Below the pieces are notes generated by a model. The model was not told the origin of the DNA. It saw only the letters and a list, made by a program, of their open reading frames with translations, and made no database searches. Position numbers and translations under genes: made by a program. From Planctomycetota bacterium (lineage in GTDB: Bacteria > Planctomycetota > Phycisphaerae > WQYP01), in NCBI GenBank assembly GCA_021808105.1, contig JAKBCC010000022.1, positions 1 through 41,013 on the forward strand: 41,013 nucleotides of DNA, given 5' to 3'. Below, piece after piece: positions 17,097 to 26,439 of the stretch. Numbering within the stretch: the first letter of the stretch is position 1; every line of letters starts with the position of its first letter.

Positions 17097-17312
17097 TTCG
17101 TAAAAGACAATCCGAAACAATTTACTGGCAATCCTTATTCCTATATGCGTATAATGGCGTAGTGATGAACGGTTCGCGATGATCTTTTTACGATACTGCA
17201 ACCCGCCCGGGAATATCACGCGCAGCCGCAAGTTGTTTGCGCAGTTTGTGGTGAATCGAAGAGGGGGCGCTTCAGGCAAACTGACGTCAAGGCCACAAGA
17301 GGACACGGGACG

Positions 17313-20285
17313 ATGGACCTGCAAAACAAGCCTCTGACCCGCCTGCACTGCATCAGCCTCTGCTCCAGTGCATTGATCTGTGCGATAAGCCTGCTGGTAT
17401 TGGCAGGATGGTACTCTGGATCGCTGGCGCTAACCAGCGTGCTGCCGGGCATGATTCCGATGAATCCCGCAGTGGCTCTCTGTTTTTTCGCTCTTGCAAT
17501 CCCGATTGTTTTTCTCGCTCTTCATCCTGAAACAACATTGGCGCAGAATTGGGAAATGACCGCCATTGGAGCAGTGGTCGTGATTGTCGCCACGCTACGA
17601 TTGGCGGCGTATTTGGGCGCGGAGAATTTGCACATCGATTCGATTCTATTTGCTCAAGAGCTTGTCAAAGTACCATTTGCGCCCAACCGTATGGCACCGA
17701 ATACTGCCTTGGGATTGTTATTTGGCGGGCTGGGCGTCAGCAGCGTGGTCTGGCGGAAAACATTCACGCGGCATCTTACCGGCGTGGCTGCAGTTGGATT
17801 ATTGTTAACGGGGCTTTACGGCGTTGCTAATTATCTGTTTACGGTTTTCGGTACCAATGTGCGCGGCGAATATATACCCACAGCCATGCACACGGCGGCC
17901 GCCATGCTGCTATTACTGGCGGGAATTTCAGCACTCGACGAGCACATTCCGATCATCCGGCAATTTATTAAAGGCAGTCCCGGCGGAATGATCCTGCGGC
18001 GGCTGCTTCCACCGTTGATTGTTTTTCCGATATTTCTCGGTTGGCTGAGAATCTTCTGCGAATATCGGCTGCACATTTCCGGAATGCCCGCCTCGGCGGC
18101 CACGGCAGTGGTGCTGCAGATTATTGTATTTTGCGTTTTGGTTTGGGCGGCGGCACTTATTTTGGATCGACTCAATGAGCAGCGACAGCAGACCATGCAG
18201 AGACTGGAACAGGCTAAATCCGCACTGGAAATCGCAAAAGCGGCGGCCGAGGACTCGGCACGCGTCAAATCACAGTTCCTGGCGAACATGAGCCATGAAA
18301 TCCGCACGCCTCTCCATGGTGTTATTTCCATGATGGAACTGCTGGCGGAAACGTCGTTGGATGGGCAACAGCGCAGTTATACACAGGTGGCCCGCATCAG
18401 TGCTGATGCGCTGCTGGCGGTCATAAGGGATATTCTGGATTTTTCCAAAATCGAAGCCGGCCGGATGGAACTGGAACTCATTGACTTTGACCTGCGCACC
18501 GGCACGGAAGATACGGTATATCTCATGCTGGCTTCCGCGATGAGAAAAAAACTGGAACTCGGTTACGACATTGCGCCGGATATTCCATCCATGGTGCGCG
18601 GTGATCCTGTGCGGCTGCGGCAGGTGCTGATGAATCTGATCGGTAACGCGATCAAATTTACGGATAAGGGTGAAGTGTGGGTTAAACTTTCCGCGGAGGC
18701 TATGGCGGACGGGCGCATCCTGGCGCGATTTGAAGTTCATGATACCGGCATGGGTATCGCACCGGAGGACGCTGCAAAGCTCTTTAACGCCTTTTCGCAG
18801 GCCCATCACATCGGCAACAAGGTCCATGGCGGAACCGGATTGGGATTGGCCATCAGCCGACAGCTTGTTGAGTTAATGGGTGGGAAAATTGAGGTTCAAA
18901 GCCGGCTAAACCAAGGCAGCACGTTCTGGTTCACTGTTCCACTGGAGTGCCGGAAATCAGTCTGGCTGGACGCGGAAGCGATACCGGAAGCCTTGCATCG
19001 GCAGCGGATTTTACTGTTAATGGCCAGCGGCTTCCGGCGGGATAAACTCCAGCATCAATTGCAGTACTGGAAAATTGAAGTTGAGACGGTTGCCACAGTG
19101 GAAGCCTGCAACCGACTGCTGCGGACCAACACCGATCACCCCTTTGATGTGCTGTTTGTGGAGCATCAGCCCCCGGAACTTAACGCATTGGAAATCGCCG
19201 GATTACTTCAGGCGCAAACCGAGGCTCGGATTCCCGGTATTATCGTACTGGCCAGACCGGACACACAAATCAGCCCCGATATTCAACGACATTTCGGACT
19301 TGCGGGGGTTTTGGCCAAACCGGTCCGACAGTCACAGTTGTTTGATCTTCTCATGCGGCTGGTCAATGACAATTCCGCGGCAACCAGTCATTCACAGTTG
19401 GAACCAACCGCAAAAATTCAATTGCCGGCCGGTTATCAGGGAACAAAGGTGCTGGTGGCGGAGGATAATGAAATCAATCAATTTGTCATTCGGGAGGTAC
19501 TTTCGGGATTGAGGCTGTCATGTGATGTTGTCAGCAACGGCTACGAATGCCTTGAGGCACTGGAAAAACAGAGCTATGCCGTGATCCTTATGGACTGTCT
19601 GATGCCGATGATGGATGGTTTTGAAACGGCGGCCGCAATTCGACAGCTTGAATCAACCGGATCGGTATTCAGCAGTTTTGGAAAACGCCGGATCCCGATC
19701 ATCGCACTGACCGCCAATGCTACAGGCTTGGATCGCCGAAATTCACTGGAAGCCGGCATGGACGCTTTCCTGACCAAACCGCTGGATCGTATTGAATTGA
19801 CGCACACTCTGACCGCGCTAATCGAAAATCCACATCTCCCTTCGCCGACGGCGGGATTGCCCATGGCGCACGCGGACGAATCCGATTCTTTGCCCGATCA
19901 CACAGTTTCGCCTTCCGAACCGTTTGATTTTAAGCGCTTGGGCGCGTATTTCCCTAAAGATCCGAAAATCATGGAGCGGTTATTGGAACAATTTCTCGGA
20001 CAGGGGCGGCAGCAGATGGAAAAACTCAATGCCAGCATGATTGCGCCGGATTGGGACTCCGCGCGACGCGCCGCACACGGCATCAAGGGTACGGCCGCAT
20101 GTCTCTTTGCCGAAGCCCTGCGACAAGCCGCCGCGGATATGGAGGCTATCTGTCGCGATCACGAATCTGAAGATCAGGCCAGGGCGGCGAGGAACAAAGT
20201 TCAGACCGAAATGATCCGATGTATAGAGTATCTGACAAAGCGGCTGGCAGCGGCCGGCAAAATCAGTGCGGACGAAGGAGTTTAA
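17313..20285 (+). CDS. Hybrid sensor histidine kinase (membrane sensor, HisKA, HATPase, two receivers, Hpt)
   Basis: A 990-residue phosphorelay kinase. Residues 15-285 form about eight membrane spans with RMAPNTALGLL (126-136), a sequence seen in unclassified multi-span sensor modules. A coiled linker precedes HisKA, with His328 in NMSHEIRTPLHG. The HATPase has N box NLIGNAIKF (441-449), DTGMGIAP and GGTGLGLA. A first receiver-like domain (about 563-685) lacks the phosphoacceptor: Glu617 stands where Asp is expected. The second (710-835) is complete, with Asp761 in LMDCLMP and Lys822. A C-terminal Hpt has His922 in AAHGIKGTA. AAGAGGA precedes the ATG. The gene ends 4 nt before the HD-GYP regulator, its likely partner. 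Confidence 0.93.
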   Translation: MDLQNKPLTRLHCISLCSSALICAISLLVLAGWYSGSLALTSVLPGMIPMNPAVALCFFALAIPIVFLALHPETTLAQNWEMTAIGAVVVIVATLRLAAYLGAENLHIDSILFAQELVKVPFAPNRMAPNTALGLLFGGLGVSSVVWRKTFTRHLTGVAAVGLLLTGLYGVANYLFTVFGTNVRGEYIPTAMHTAAAMLLLLAGISALDEHIPIIRQFIKGSPGGMILRRLLPPLIVFPIFLGWLRIFCEYRLHISGMPASAATAVVLQIIVFCVLVWAAALILDRLNEQRQQTMQRLEQAKSALEIAKAAAEDSARVKSQFLANMSHEIRTPLHGVISMMELLAETSLDGQQRSYTQVARISADALLAVIRDILDFSKIEAGRMELELIDFDLRTGTEDTVYLMLASAMRKKLELGYDIAPDIPSMVRGDPVRLRQVLMNLIGNAIKFTDKGEVWVKLSAEAMADGRILARFEVHDTGMGIAPEDAAKLFNAFSQAHHIGNKVHGGTGLGLAISRQLVELMGGKIEVQSRLNQGSTFWFTVPLECRKSVWLDAEAIPEALHRQRILLLMASGFRRDKLQHQLQYWKIEVETVATVEACNRLLRTNTDHPFDVLFVEHQPPELNALEIAGLLQAQTEARIPGIIVLARPDTQISPDIQRHFGLAGVLAKPVRQSQLFDLLMRLVNDNSAATSHSQLEPTAKIQLPAGYQGTKVLVAEDNEINQFVIREVLSGLRLSCDVVSNGYECLEALEKQSYAVILMDCLMPMMDGFETAAAIRQLESTGSVFSSFGKRRIPIIALTANATGLDRRNSLEAGMDAFLTKPLDRIELTHTLTALIENPHLPSPTAGLPMAHADESDSLPDHTVSPSEPFDFKRLGAYFPKDPKIMERLLEQFLGQGRQQMEKLNASMIAPDWDSARRAAHGIKGTAACLFAEALRQAAADMEAICRDHESEDQARAARNKVQTEMIRCIEYLTKRLAAAGKISADEGV

Positions 20286-20289
20286 TAAT

Positions 20290-21342
20290 ATGAAAATTCT
20301 TGCCATTGATGATGACCCGATCGCACTGGAGATGATCCGCGTAGCATTAGAGAACTTCGGTCACGACGTAATTACAACAACCAGCGGGGCGACAGCTCTG
20401 ACCCGGTTGGCCCAGTTCCCGATTCGCATGGTCATTACGGATTGGATGATGGATGCCATGGACGGTATCGAGCTGTGCCGGGCGATTCGGAAGCGTAAAC
20501 TTAGCAGGTATGTATACGTAATTATTTTAAGCTCGCGTGATGACCCGGTGGATGCGGCGGAGGGAATTGCCGCCGGCGCCGATGATTTCATGTCCAAGCC
20601 ATTTGACACCGGGGAACTCGTAGCCCGAATCAAAGCCGGAGAACGCGCGCTATCATTGGAAACGCGGGATGTGACAATTTTTGCGTTGGCACGACTGGCT
20701 GAATCACGGGATCAGGAAACCGGGCTGCATTTGGAACGCACGCGCAATTATGTGAAGATTATCGCCGAACAACTTTCACAACGATCTGAACTGGCGCAGA
20801 CAATTCATGCTGATTTTGTGCAAATGCTCTATGATACAAGCCCTCTGCATGACATTGGCAAAGTCGCAATCCCGGATGCCATTCTGCTGAAACCCGGCAA
20901 GCTGACCCTCGATGAGTATGAAATCATGAAGCGTCACTCGGCGATTGGAGCATCCACTCTGGACGAAGTGTTGCAGAGTTATCCGGAGGCGGAATTTCTG
21001 GAAATGGCCCGTGACATCGCCGCCACGCATCACGAGCGCCATGACGGTCGCGGCTATCCGAAAGGGTTGGCAGGTGAGCAGATTCCATGGGCCGGGCGGA
21101 TTATGGCATTGGCTGACCTTTATGACGCGATTACTTCCCGGCGGGTTTATAAAGCGGCGCAGAGCCATGAACATGCCTGTGGTGTTATCCGCAGCGAAAG
21201 CGGCCGGCAGTTCAGCCCGCGCGTGGTGGAGGCATTCTTTGATCGGGAATCGGAAATACTGGAAGTCCAAAAGCACTTCCGGGAAGCCGAAGATGCCCGC
21301 CGCCAAATTCTCAACGCCCGTCAGGACACTTGGAATTGGTAG
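20290..21342 (+). CDS. Response regulator with HD-GYP domain
   Basis: It has 350 residues. The N-terminal receiver starts MKILAIDDDP with Asp51 in ITDWMMD and Lys in MSKPFD. The HD-GYP domain (about 130-335) has LHDIGKVAIPD, THHERHDGRGYPKG and ADLYDAITSRRVYK. HD-GYP proteins hydrolyse cyclic di-GMP, and the metal-binding HD and the GYP signature are intact. An upstream in-frame ATG at 20266 lies inside the kinase gene; ATG 20290 follows GAAGGAG at 9 nt and is preferred. Tight spacing to the hybrid kinase indicates one operon, so the phosphorelay probably controls c-di-GMP breakdown. Confidence 0.94.
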   Translation: MKILAIDDDPIALEMIRVALENFGHDVITTTSGATALTRLAQFPIRMVITDWMMDAMDGIELCRAIRKRKLSRYVYVIILSSRDDPVDAAEGIAAGADDFMSKPFDTGELVARIKAGERALSLETRDVTIFALARLAESRDQETGLHLERTRNYVKIIAEQLSQRSELAQTIHADFVQMLYDTSPLHDIGKVAIPDAILLKPGKLTLDEYEIMKRHSAIGASTLDEVLQSYPEAEFLEMARDIAATHHERHDGRGYPKGLAGEQIPWAGRIMALADLYDAITSRRVYKAAQSHEHACGVIRSESGRQFSPRVVEAFFDRESEILEVQKHFREAEDARRQILNARQDTWNW

Positions 21343-21392
21343 CTATTGCGCAGGGCTTGAATTGGCTTAGCTGTATCGTGGAAAGCCCGGCT

Positions 21393-22346
21393 TTACACGT
21401 CCAACCCTTCATACATGGCGGTACTGATATAACGTTCGCCCGTGGAGCACATGACGGCAACGATAATTTTCCCCTTCATCTCCGGACGGGCAGCCACTTG
21501 TGCCGCAGCCCACATATTGGCTCCGGAACTGATGCCTGCAAGAATGCCTTCTTCCCGCGCCAGGCGGCGGGCCCATTCAAAGGCTTCTTCATTAGTAACT
21601 TGAATGACTTCATCGACCAAGTCAACATGCAGATTTTTTGGAATAAAGCCTGCCCCGGCCCCCTGAATTTTATGCGGCCCTGGCTTCAGCGGCTGCCCGG
21701 CCTTGCACTGCGTGATAACCGGTGAACCCGTGGGTTCCACAGCAATGGCCTTGAAATTCGGATTGCGCTTTTTAATGACGCCGGCAACTCCGCTGATCGT
21801 ACCGCCCGTGCCTACCGCTGAAACCAGACAATCCACTTTGCCGTCCGTATCATTCCAGATTTCTTCGGCGGTGGTTTTTTCGTGAATTGCAACATTGGCG
21901 GGATTTTCAAACTGCTGGGCAATAATGGCATTTTTGTCAGTGGCAGCAGCCTCATTGCACCGTCGAATGGCCCCCGGCATACCTTCAGCCGCCGGCGTAA
22001 GCACCAGGTTCGCACCCATGATCCGCAGGAGTTTGCGGCGTTCCAAGGACATGCTTTCGGGCATGTAAAGCGTCAGTTTATAGCCTTTCGCTGCACACAC
22101 AAACGCCAAGGCGATACCGGTATTGCCACTGGTGGCTTCCAAGATATGGGTGTCTTTATTAATTTTGCCCGCTTTTTCAGCGGCTTCAATCATCGCGGCA
22201 CCGATACGATCTTTAACGCTGGAAAGTGGATTAAAGAATTCGCACTTGGCGTAAACAATGCCATGACCAGCCGGGACAAGGCGATTAATGCGCACCAACG
22301 GTGTATTGCCAATGGTTTTGGTAATATCGGAAAAGAGCCTACCCAT
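21393..22346 (-). CDS. cysK: Cysteine synthase A (O-acetylserine sulfhydrylase)
   Basis: It makes cysteine from O-acetylserine and sulfide with pyridoxal phosphate. The 317 residues are the normal length. The PLP Lys45 is in [21 protein letters not shown] binds substrate, GTGGTISG is the phosphate loop, and the C-terminal GISSGAN is present. ATG 22346 follows GAGGAG; the in-frame TTG at 22361 overlaps that site and is rejected. It is convergent with the HD-GYP gene 50 bp away, where only a weak AAAGC/GCTTT hairpin (about 21382-21394) is seen. No cysE is adjacent. Confidence 0.95.
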   Translation of the reverse strand: MGRLFSDITKTIGNTPLVRINRLVPAGHGIVYAKCEFFNPLSSVKDRIGAAMIEAAEKAGKINKDTHILEATSGNTGIALAFVCAAKGYKLTLYMPESMSLERRKLLRIMGANLVLTPAAEGMPGAIRRCNEAAATDKNAIIAQQFENPANVAIHEKTTAEEIWNDTDGKVDCLVSAVGTGGTISGVAGVIKKRNPNFKAIAVEPTGSPVITQCKAGQPLKPGPHKIQGAGAGFIPKNLHVDLVDEVIQVTNEEAFEWARRLAREEGILAGISSGANMWAAAQVAARPEMKGKIIVAVMCSTGERYISTAMYEGLDV

Positions 22347-22449
22347 AAATAATCTCCTCAAATCTGATCTAATTTGTAGGTTATGGTGATTTTATGGCAA
22401 TGTCAAGAAAATTCCACTGCTACCCAGCCGCCGCGCTCTGGCCACCCGC

Positions 22450-23916
22450 TTATGCTACCCCAGGCGGCGCAGGAATTACCCCCTCGAGAATAACGCGCAG
22501 CACATCCGCGGCGGCGTAAGTGGTTCTTCCGGGTTGAAGATAGCGGCTGATATTCACCACATCATCACCGGCGGTTACGATGGCGGGTTCTTCAACGCCC
22601 GACTGGTCAACCTGTCCCAGGCCGATGGTGGCGAACAAGGCATTGCAGAGGCATTTTCTGCCGGGGGTTGCGTCCGCACCGCCTTTTGCGACATAGTCCA
22701 AAGCAGGTTCAGCCGCACAACGGTAGCCCGGCGTTCCATCGGGGCGTTTATAAACTTTTCGCAGATAACCAAGGTCGCATTTTCGTTCCCGCCGGGAATA
22801 TATCTCCGCTTCCGACAAGGTATTGGGAAGGCCCACAACTTTAAAGGGAAAGCCGGTAGGGGAGGCCTGCGGATCGGTAAATACCGTCGCGTTCCCGGAA
22901 CTCGCCATGGCCAGGACCTGCTGTTTTATATCTTCACGGATACCTGATTCCTGACAAAAGGCGAAGGCTGTGCCAACCTGAATCCCTGCCGCCCCCTGAC
23001 CGATGGCCCAGCGGAGCTGGGAAGACGTTGCAAATCCGCCGGCGAGATAAAACGGCAGTCCGATCGCGGCAATTTTTTGCAAATCCGCATCATCGCGTGG
23101 CCCGTAGATCGGCTCGCCCCGCTGGGAAAGTTGCAGCGGTCCGCGCGGCGGCGCGTTGTGTCCGCCCGCGATAGATGTTTCGATAATAAAGCCATCCACA
23201 TGTCCATTGGATTTTCGAGACAAGGTTAATGCCAGCGTGGCCGAGGAAACAATGGCAAAAAATTTCGGACGTTTCAATTGTGGCACGGGTGCAAGACCGG
23301 CAGCCGAGTCCAATTCGATAAATTCTGCCGGACTGAATTCACTTGCGAAGTTCTCTGCAGCCTGAGAATCTTCGACATCAATTTTCAGTTCTGCGGGTTC
23401 TCCGCGAGCCAGAGCATCCAATACACCCGGAATAAAGCGCGGAATGCCGGCACCCATCAGTACATAGTCCACTCCAGCCAGCATGGCCCCGAAGAGAGAG
23501 GCGAGCGTCGGAGTTTGTATCTTTTCCAGGAGGTTGATTCCAACCACTCCGCCATGCCCTTCCTTGGCGAGAAACACCTCCACAAATGAGGCCACTACGG
23601 TTAATTCCGTCAACGCACGGCTAAAGCCAACGCCCGGCATCGGGATTGATTTAAATGCTGTTCCAGAAGCTATACCATCAGCGATAAAATATCGATCCCA
23701 TACGCGCTGTGCGATCTGGCGATACGGAAACGCATGGAACGCCCGCTGGTAATGACCCTCTGGATCGCCTGTCTGCAGGCGCCGTGCCAGAACAGTCGCG
23801 ATTCCGGTGCCGGAAATAACTCCCAGTTGTCCGCAACGTGCAACCGACTTCGCCAGTGCCCAGTTTGACACACCTACACCCATTCCGCCTTGAATAATCT
23901 GAAAAGTTGTTTCCAT
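22450..23916 (-). CDS. Nitronate monooxygenase/PfaD-like FMN enzyme
   Basis: A 488-residue flavin-dependent TIM barrel of the 2-nitropropane dioxygenase/FabK/PfaD superfamily. Features: IIQGGMGVGVSNWALAK at the start, VISGTG, EVFLAKEGHGGVVGIN, YVLMGAGIPRFIPG, the loop SIAGGHNAPPRGP with the active-site His, YLAGGFATSSQL and GIQVGTAFAF (FMN phosphate). It is longer than stand-alone nitronate monooxygenases (about 330) because of a C-terminal region with cysteines (KCDLGYLR, CLCNALFATIGLGQ) as in PfaD-like proteins. Its ATG overlaps the ahbC stop by one base (TGATG), so it is translationally coupled to the radical SAM genes. Real substrate unknown; detoxification and enoyl reduction are both possible. 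Confidence 0.8.
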   Translation of the reverse strand: METTFQIIQGGMGVGVSNWALAKSVARCGQLGVISGTGIATVLARRLQTGDPEGHYQRAFHAFPYRQIAQRVWDRYFIADGIASGTAFKSIPMPGVGFSRALTELTVVASFVEVFLAKEGHGGVVGINLLEKIQTPTLASLFGAMLAGVDYVLMGAGIPRFIPGVLDALARGEPAELKIDVEDSQAAENFASEFSPAEFIELDSAAGLAPVPQLKRPKFFAIVSSATLALTLSRKSNGHVDGFIIETSIAGGHNAPPRGPLQLSQRGEPIYGPRDDADLQKIAAIGLPFYLAGGFATSSQLRWAIGQGAAGIQVGTAFAFCQESGIREDIKQQVLAMASSGNATVFTDPQASPTGFPFKVVGLPNTLSEAEIYSRRERKCDLGYLRKVYKRPDGTPGYRCAAEPALDYVAKGGADATPGRKCLCNALFATIGLGQVDQSGVEEPAIVTAGDDVVNISRYLQPGRTTYAAADVLRVILEGVIPAPPGVA

Positions 23917-25196
23917 CAGCTTGCAACTCCGCCGGCCAGCGGCAATGAGTCGTCCGTACTGCACGTGTTCCCTGTACCGCAGGCCGCAGCATCACGGGCG
24001 AATTTCTGTGAACTCTTAGTTGCAGCCGCCTCGGTACTGATCTCTGCATCGCTTAAGTAACACGCTGGATCAAACCCCAGCCAATCACCAGTGGCGGCTT
24101 CCGCGCGGGTACGCAAGTTTCCATTGCAAACCGATAGAAAGCGGCATGACTGGCAGCGGGCCGGCAAATGTGCTTTGCGGTTACGCAAGATCGACAGACG
24201 CGGATCGGTCGCATCAGTCCATATTTTGCTGAACGGCTGCTCACGGACATTGCCGCAGTTGTAATGCCACGTGAACTGGTCGTAATGAACATTCCCCATC
24301 GGATCCACCGATGCGATATTGCAGCCGGAGCGGTTCCCACCGGTGCCTTCCAGCCGGCCGCGAACTTTCTGATATTGTTGCGGATTGCCTTTTTCCAGTT
24401 GCAGCAGGAGGTACGCGGCATCCGCGTGGTTATCGACGGTCAACACTTCCAGCGGGATTCCCTGGCGGTGCAGTTCCTGACTTTTATCAAAAATGCGATC
24501 CACGACTTTGCGGATTTGTGCCGCGGATAAATCCACTTTTTGCATATTGTCCGCACGCCCGGCATACGCCAGATGATACACGCAGAGCCGCTGGACATTA
24601 CTGGATACGCAGATATCAAATATCGCATCAAGATCATCGACATTCAGGCTATGAACCGTGAAACGTACCCCGACTTTTATATTGCGTGTGCGGCAACGTT
24701 TAATGGCCGCCAGTGCGCTGGTAAACGCACCGGACTTACCGCGGAGCTTATCGTGGCGGCTTTCAATGCCGTCGATGCTGATGCCGACATATTTCAGTCC
24801 GGATTCCGCCAGATTATCCGCCGTGGGTTCATCGATCAGCAGGCCGTTGGTGGATAATGTACACGCCAGGCCCAGCGACCGGGCGTGACGAATTAAAGGA
24901 AGAATATCCGGACGGCTTAACGGCTCACCACCACTGAAAAGTACCGCCGGAACTTTAAAGGCGGCCAAGTCATCCAGCAACGCGACGCCTTGCGCGTAGG
25001 TAAGTTCATCGCGGGCCGGCGCGTTGGTGGCTGAAGCATAGCAATGCACGCAACGCAGATTACACGCCTTGGTTACAGCCCAGACGACCACGGGGCGCGG
25101 CGTTGCTTCACATTCACCATGGGTGTTGCGATGGCCATAGCGGAGGCGTTCATTTCCAGCCTCATGATCGCAGAGTAAATTCGTTACGCTAAGCAT
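23916..25196 (-). CDS. ahbC: Radical SAM 12,18-didecarboxysiroheme deacetylase (AhbC-like)
   Basis: A 426-residue radical SAM/SPASM protein. The SAM cluster motif is CNLRCVHC, preceded by PVVVWAVTKA. FSGGEPLSRPD, STNG and SIDG follow. The C-terminal part (GCNIASVDPMGNVH, HYNCGNVREQPFSKIWTD, CQSCRFLSVCNGN, DPACYLSDAEI) reads like AhbC, which removes acetate side chains from didecarboxysiroheme to give iron-coproporphyrin III. NirJ of haem d1 synthesis is the close alternative; no other nir genes are seen. ATG 25196 follows AGGAG; a longer frame upstream overlaps the previous gene and is not used. It overlaps the AhbD-like gene by 13 nt and the flavoenzyme by 1 nt, so the three are one operon. 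Confidence 0.75.
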   Translation of the reverse strand: MLSVTNLLCDHEAGNERLRYGHRNTHGECEATPRPVVVWAVTKACNLRCVHCYASATNAPARDELTYAQGVALLDDLAAFKVPAVLFSGGEPLSRPDILPLIRHARSLGLACTLSTNGLLIDEPTADNLAESGLKYVGISIDGIESRHDKLRGKSGAFTSALAAIKRCRTRNIKVGVRFTVHSLNVDDLDAIFDICVSSNVQRLCVYHLAYAGRADNMQKVDLSAAQIRKVVDRIFDKSQELHRQGIPLEVLTVDNHADAAYLLLQLEKGNPQQYQKVRGRLEGTGGNRSGCNIASVDPMGNVHYDQFTWHYNCGNVREQPFSKIWTDATDPRLSILRNRKAHLPARCQSCRFLSVCNGNLRTRAEAATGDWLGFDPACYLSDAEISTEAAATKSSQKFARDAAACGTGNTCSTDDSLPLAGGVAS

Positions 25197-26350
25197 AAGG
25201 GAAGACTCCTGTTTTGGTTTTGAGTTTGGAAATAAGACGCCCCATACAGACAATCCGGTTCTGCGGCCAGGGGATCTCCCGTAAGCCCGTAGGCCCGCGC
25301 GCGGCTGCCGCCGCAGATGTCGCGATATTGGCAGACCCCGCACTTGCCCTTGAGTTTTTCGGGAGTTCGCAGGTCCAAAAACAGCGGTGCTGATTGATAC
25401 GTGTGCACCATCGAGTCCTGCGGAAATTTGCCGCAGTGCACAGGCAGAAATCCGCTGGGGAATATTTCACCAATGTGGCTGATGAACATAACCCCACGGC
25501 CATCATTGGTGCCGACGATATTGGGGATCACCGGGCGTTGGACGGTGCGGCCCGCGGTGTCGGAAACCGTTTGTTTGATTTTTTCCATTACGAATCGGCG
25601 ATAGTGGGGGGCCTCGGTGGTTTTTATGGTATATTTCCGGTGGAGTCCCTGTTGGTAAAGCCTCTCGAACGCCAGTTCAAATTCATCCGCGGTTATGCGT
25701 TGATCTGCCAATGCCCGGCCGGTAGGGACGAGAAAAAATACAGACCAGAGCACAATAGGAAATGCGGCCAACACTTCGGCGATGGCGTCGATCTGGTGGA
25801 CATTGTGCCGGGCGATGGTGGTATTGATTTGCAACGGCAGGCCGCAGGCGGAGGCATCGGCGATAATTTCCAGGGTCCGCTGAAAACTGCCTGGCACACG
25901 CCGAAACCCGTCATGAGTGACGGCATCAGCTCCGTCCAGACTCACCGCCAGACGATGCAGGCCGGCAGTTTTCAAGCGGTGGACGGCGTCGGTAGTAACA
26001 AGTTTCGTAGCCGATGGAGTCATGGCAGTTTTCAGCCCCGAAGCCACCGCGTGATGCACGATGTCAAATATATCGCGTCGCTTCATGGGATCTCCGCCGG
26101 TGAGCACCAGCAGCGGCGGCTTGGGGAATGTTGCCAGATCATCTATCAGGGCCAGCGAAGTCGCAGAATTCAATTCCTGCGGATGGCTATGCGGTTGAGC
26201 TTCTGCACGGCAGTGTCGGCACAAAAGATTGCAGGCGCGCGTGACTTCATAAAAGGCCACAAGCGGCGAACAGGGAAAATCTTCGGCGGTATAATCCGGA
26301 CGGGCGGTTGAAACACCGGCCCGCAATCCAGTCGTGTTGCTGCTGACCAA
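25184..26350 (-). CDS. Radical SAM/SPASM protein, AhbD-like (TIGR04053 type)
   Basis: A protein of 388 residues. FYEVTRACNLLCRHCRAEAQ holds the radical SAM cysteines. LTGGDPMKR, TPSATKLVT, AVSLDGAD, INTTIARHN, WSVFFLVPTGR and TTEAPHYRR closely follow the TIGR04053 family, a relative of AhbD. The SPASM part is CGKFP..CGVCQYRDICGGSRARAYGLTGDPLAAEPDC. AhbD oxidatively decarboxylates iron-coproporphyrin III to haem b. Being first in an operon with an AhbC-like gene, it is a candidate for that step, but TIGR04053 members also occur without AhbC, so the substrate is inferred. The start is TTG 26350, 8 nt after AAGGAG. Confidence 0.72.
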   Translation of the reverse strand: MVSSNTTGLRAGVSTARPDYTAEDFPCSPLVAFYEVTRACNLLCRHCRAEAQPHSHPQELNSATSLALIDDLATFPKPPLLVLTGGDPMKRRDIFDIVHHAVASGLKTAMTPSATKLVTTDAVHRLKTAGLHRLAVSLDGADAVTHDGFRRVPGSFQRTLEIIADASACGLPLQINTTIARHNVHQIDAIAEVLAAFPIVLWSVFFLVPTGRALADQRITADEFELAFERLYQQGLHRKYTIKTTEAPHYRRFVMEKIKQTVSDTAGRTVQRPVIPNIVGTNDGRGVMFISHIGEIFPSGFLPVHCGKFPQDSMVHTYQSAPLFLDLRTPEKLKGKCGVCQYRDICGGSRARAYGLTGDPLAAEPDCLYGASYFQTQNQNRSLPLCLA

Positions 26351-26367
26351 ATGACACGCTCCTTATC

Positions 26368-26395
26368 TTGACAAATATCTGAACTATGATATGAT
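26368..26395 (+). promoter_or_regulatory. Strong sigma-70-type promoter in the divergent region
   Basis: TTGACA (26368-26373, perfect), a 16-bp spacer and TATGAT (26390-26395), driving the FMN-protein gene with a leader of about 40 nt. The 89-bp gap is very AT-rich and must also hold the minus-strand promoter of the radical SAM operon, so shared control of the two units is likely. Confidence 0.65.
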
Positions 26396-26439
26396 GTAGA
26401 TATAATTATACGTTCATACAATTTTAATCGGAGTGAAAC

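Noticed and set aside
22450-23916. Flavoenzyme as PfaD of a polyunsaturated fatty acid cluster
   Set aside because: Sequence resembles the PfaD-like group, but no polyketide/PUFA synthase genes are nearby; the operon partners are radical SAM proteins.
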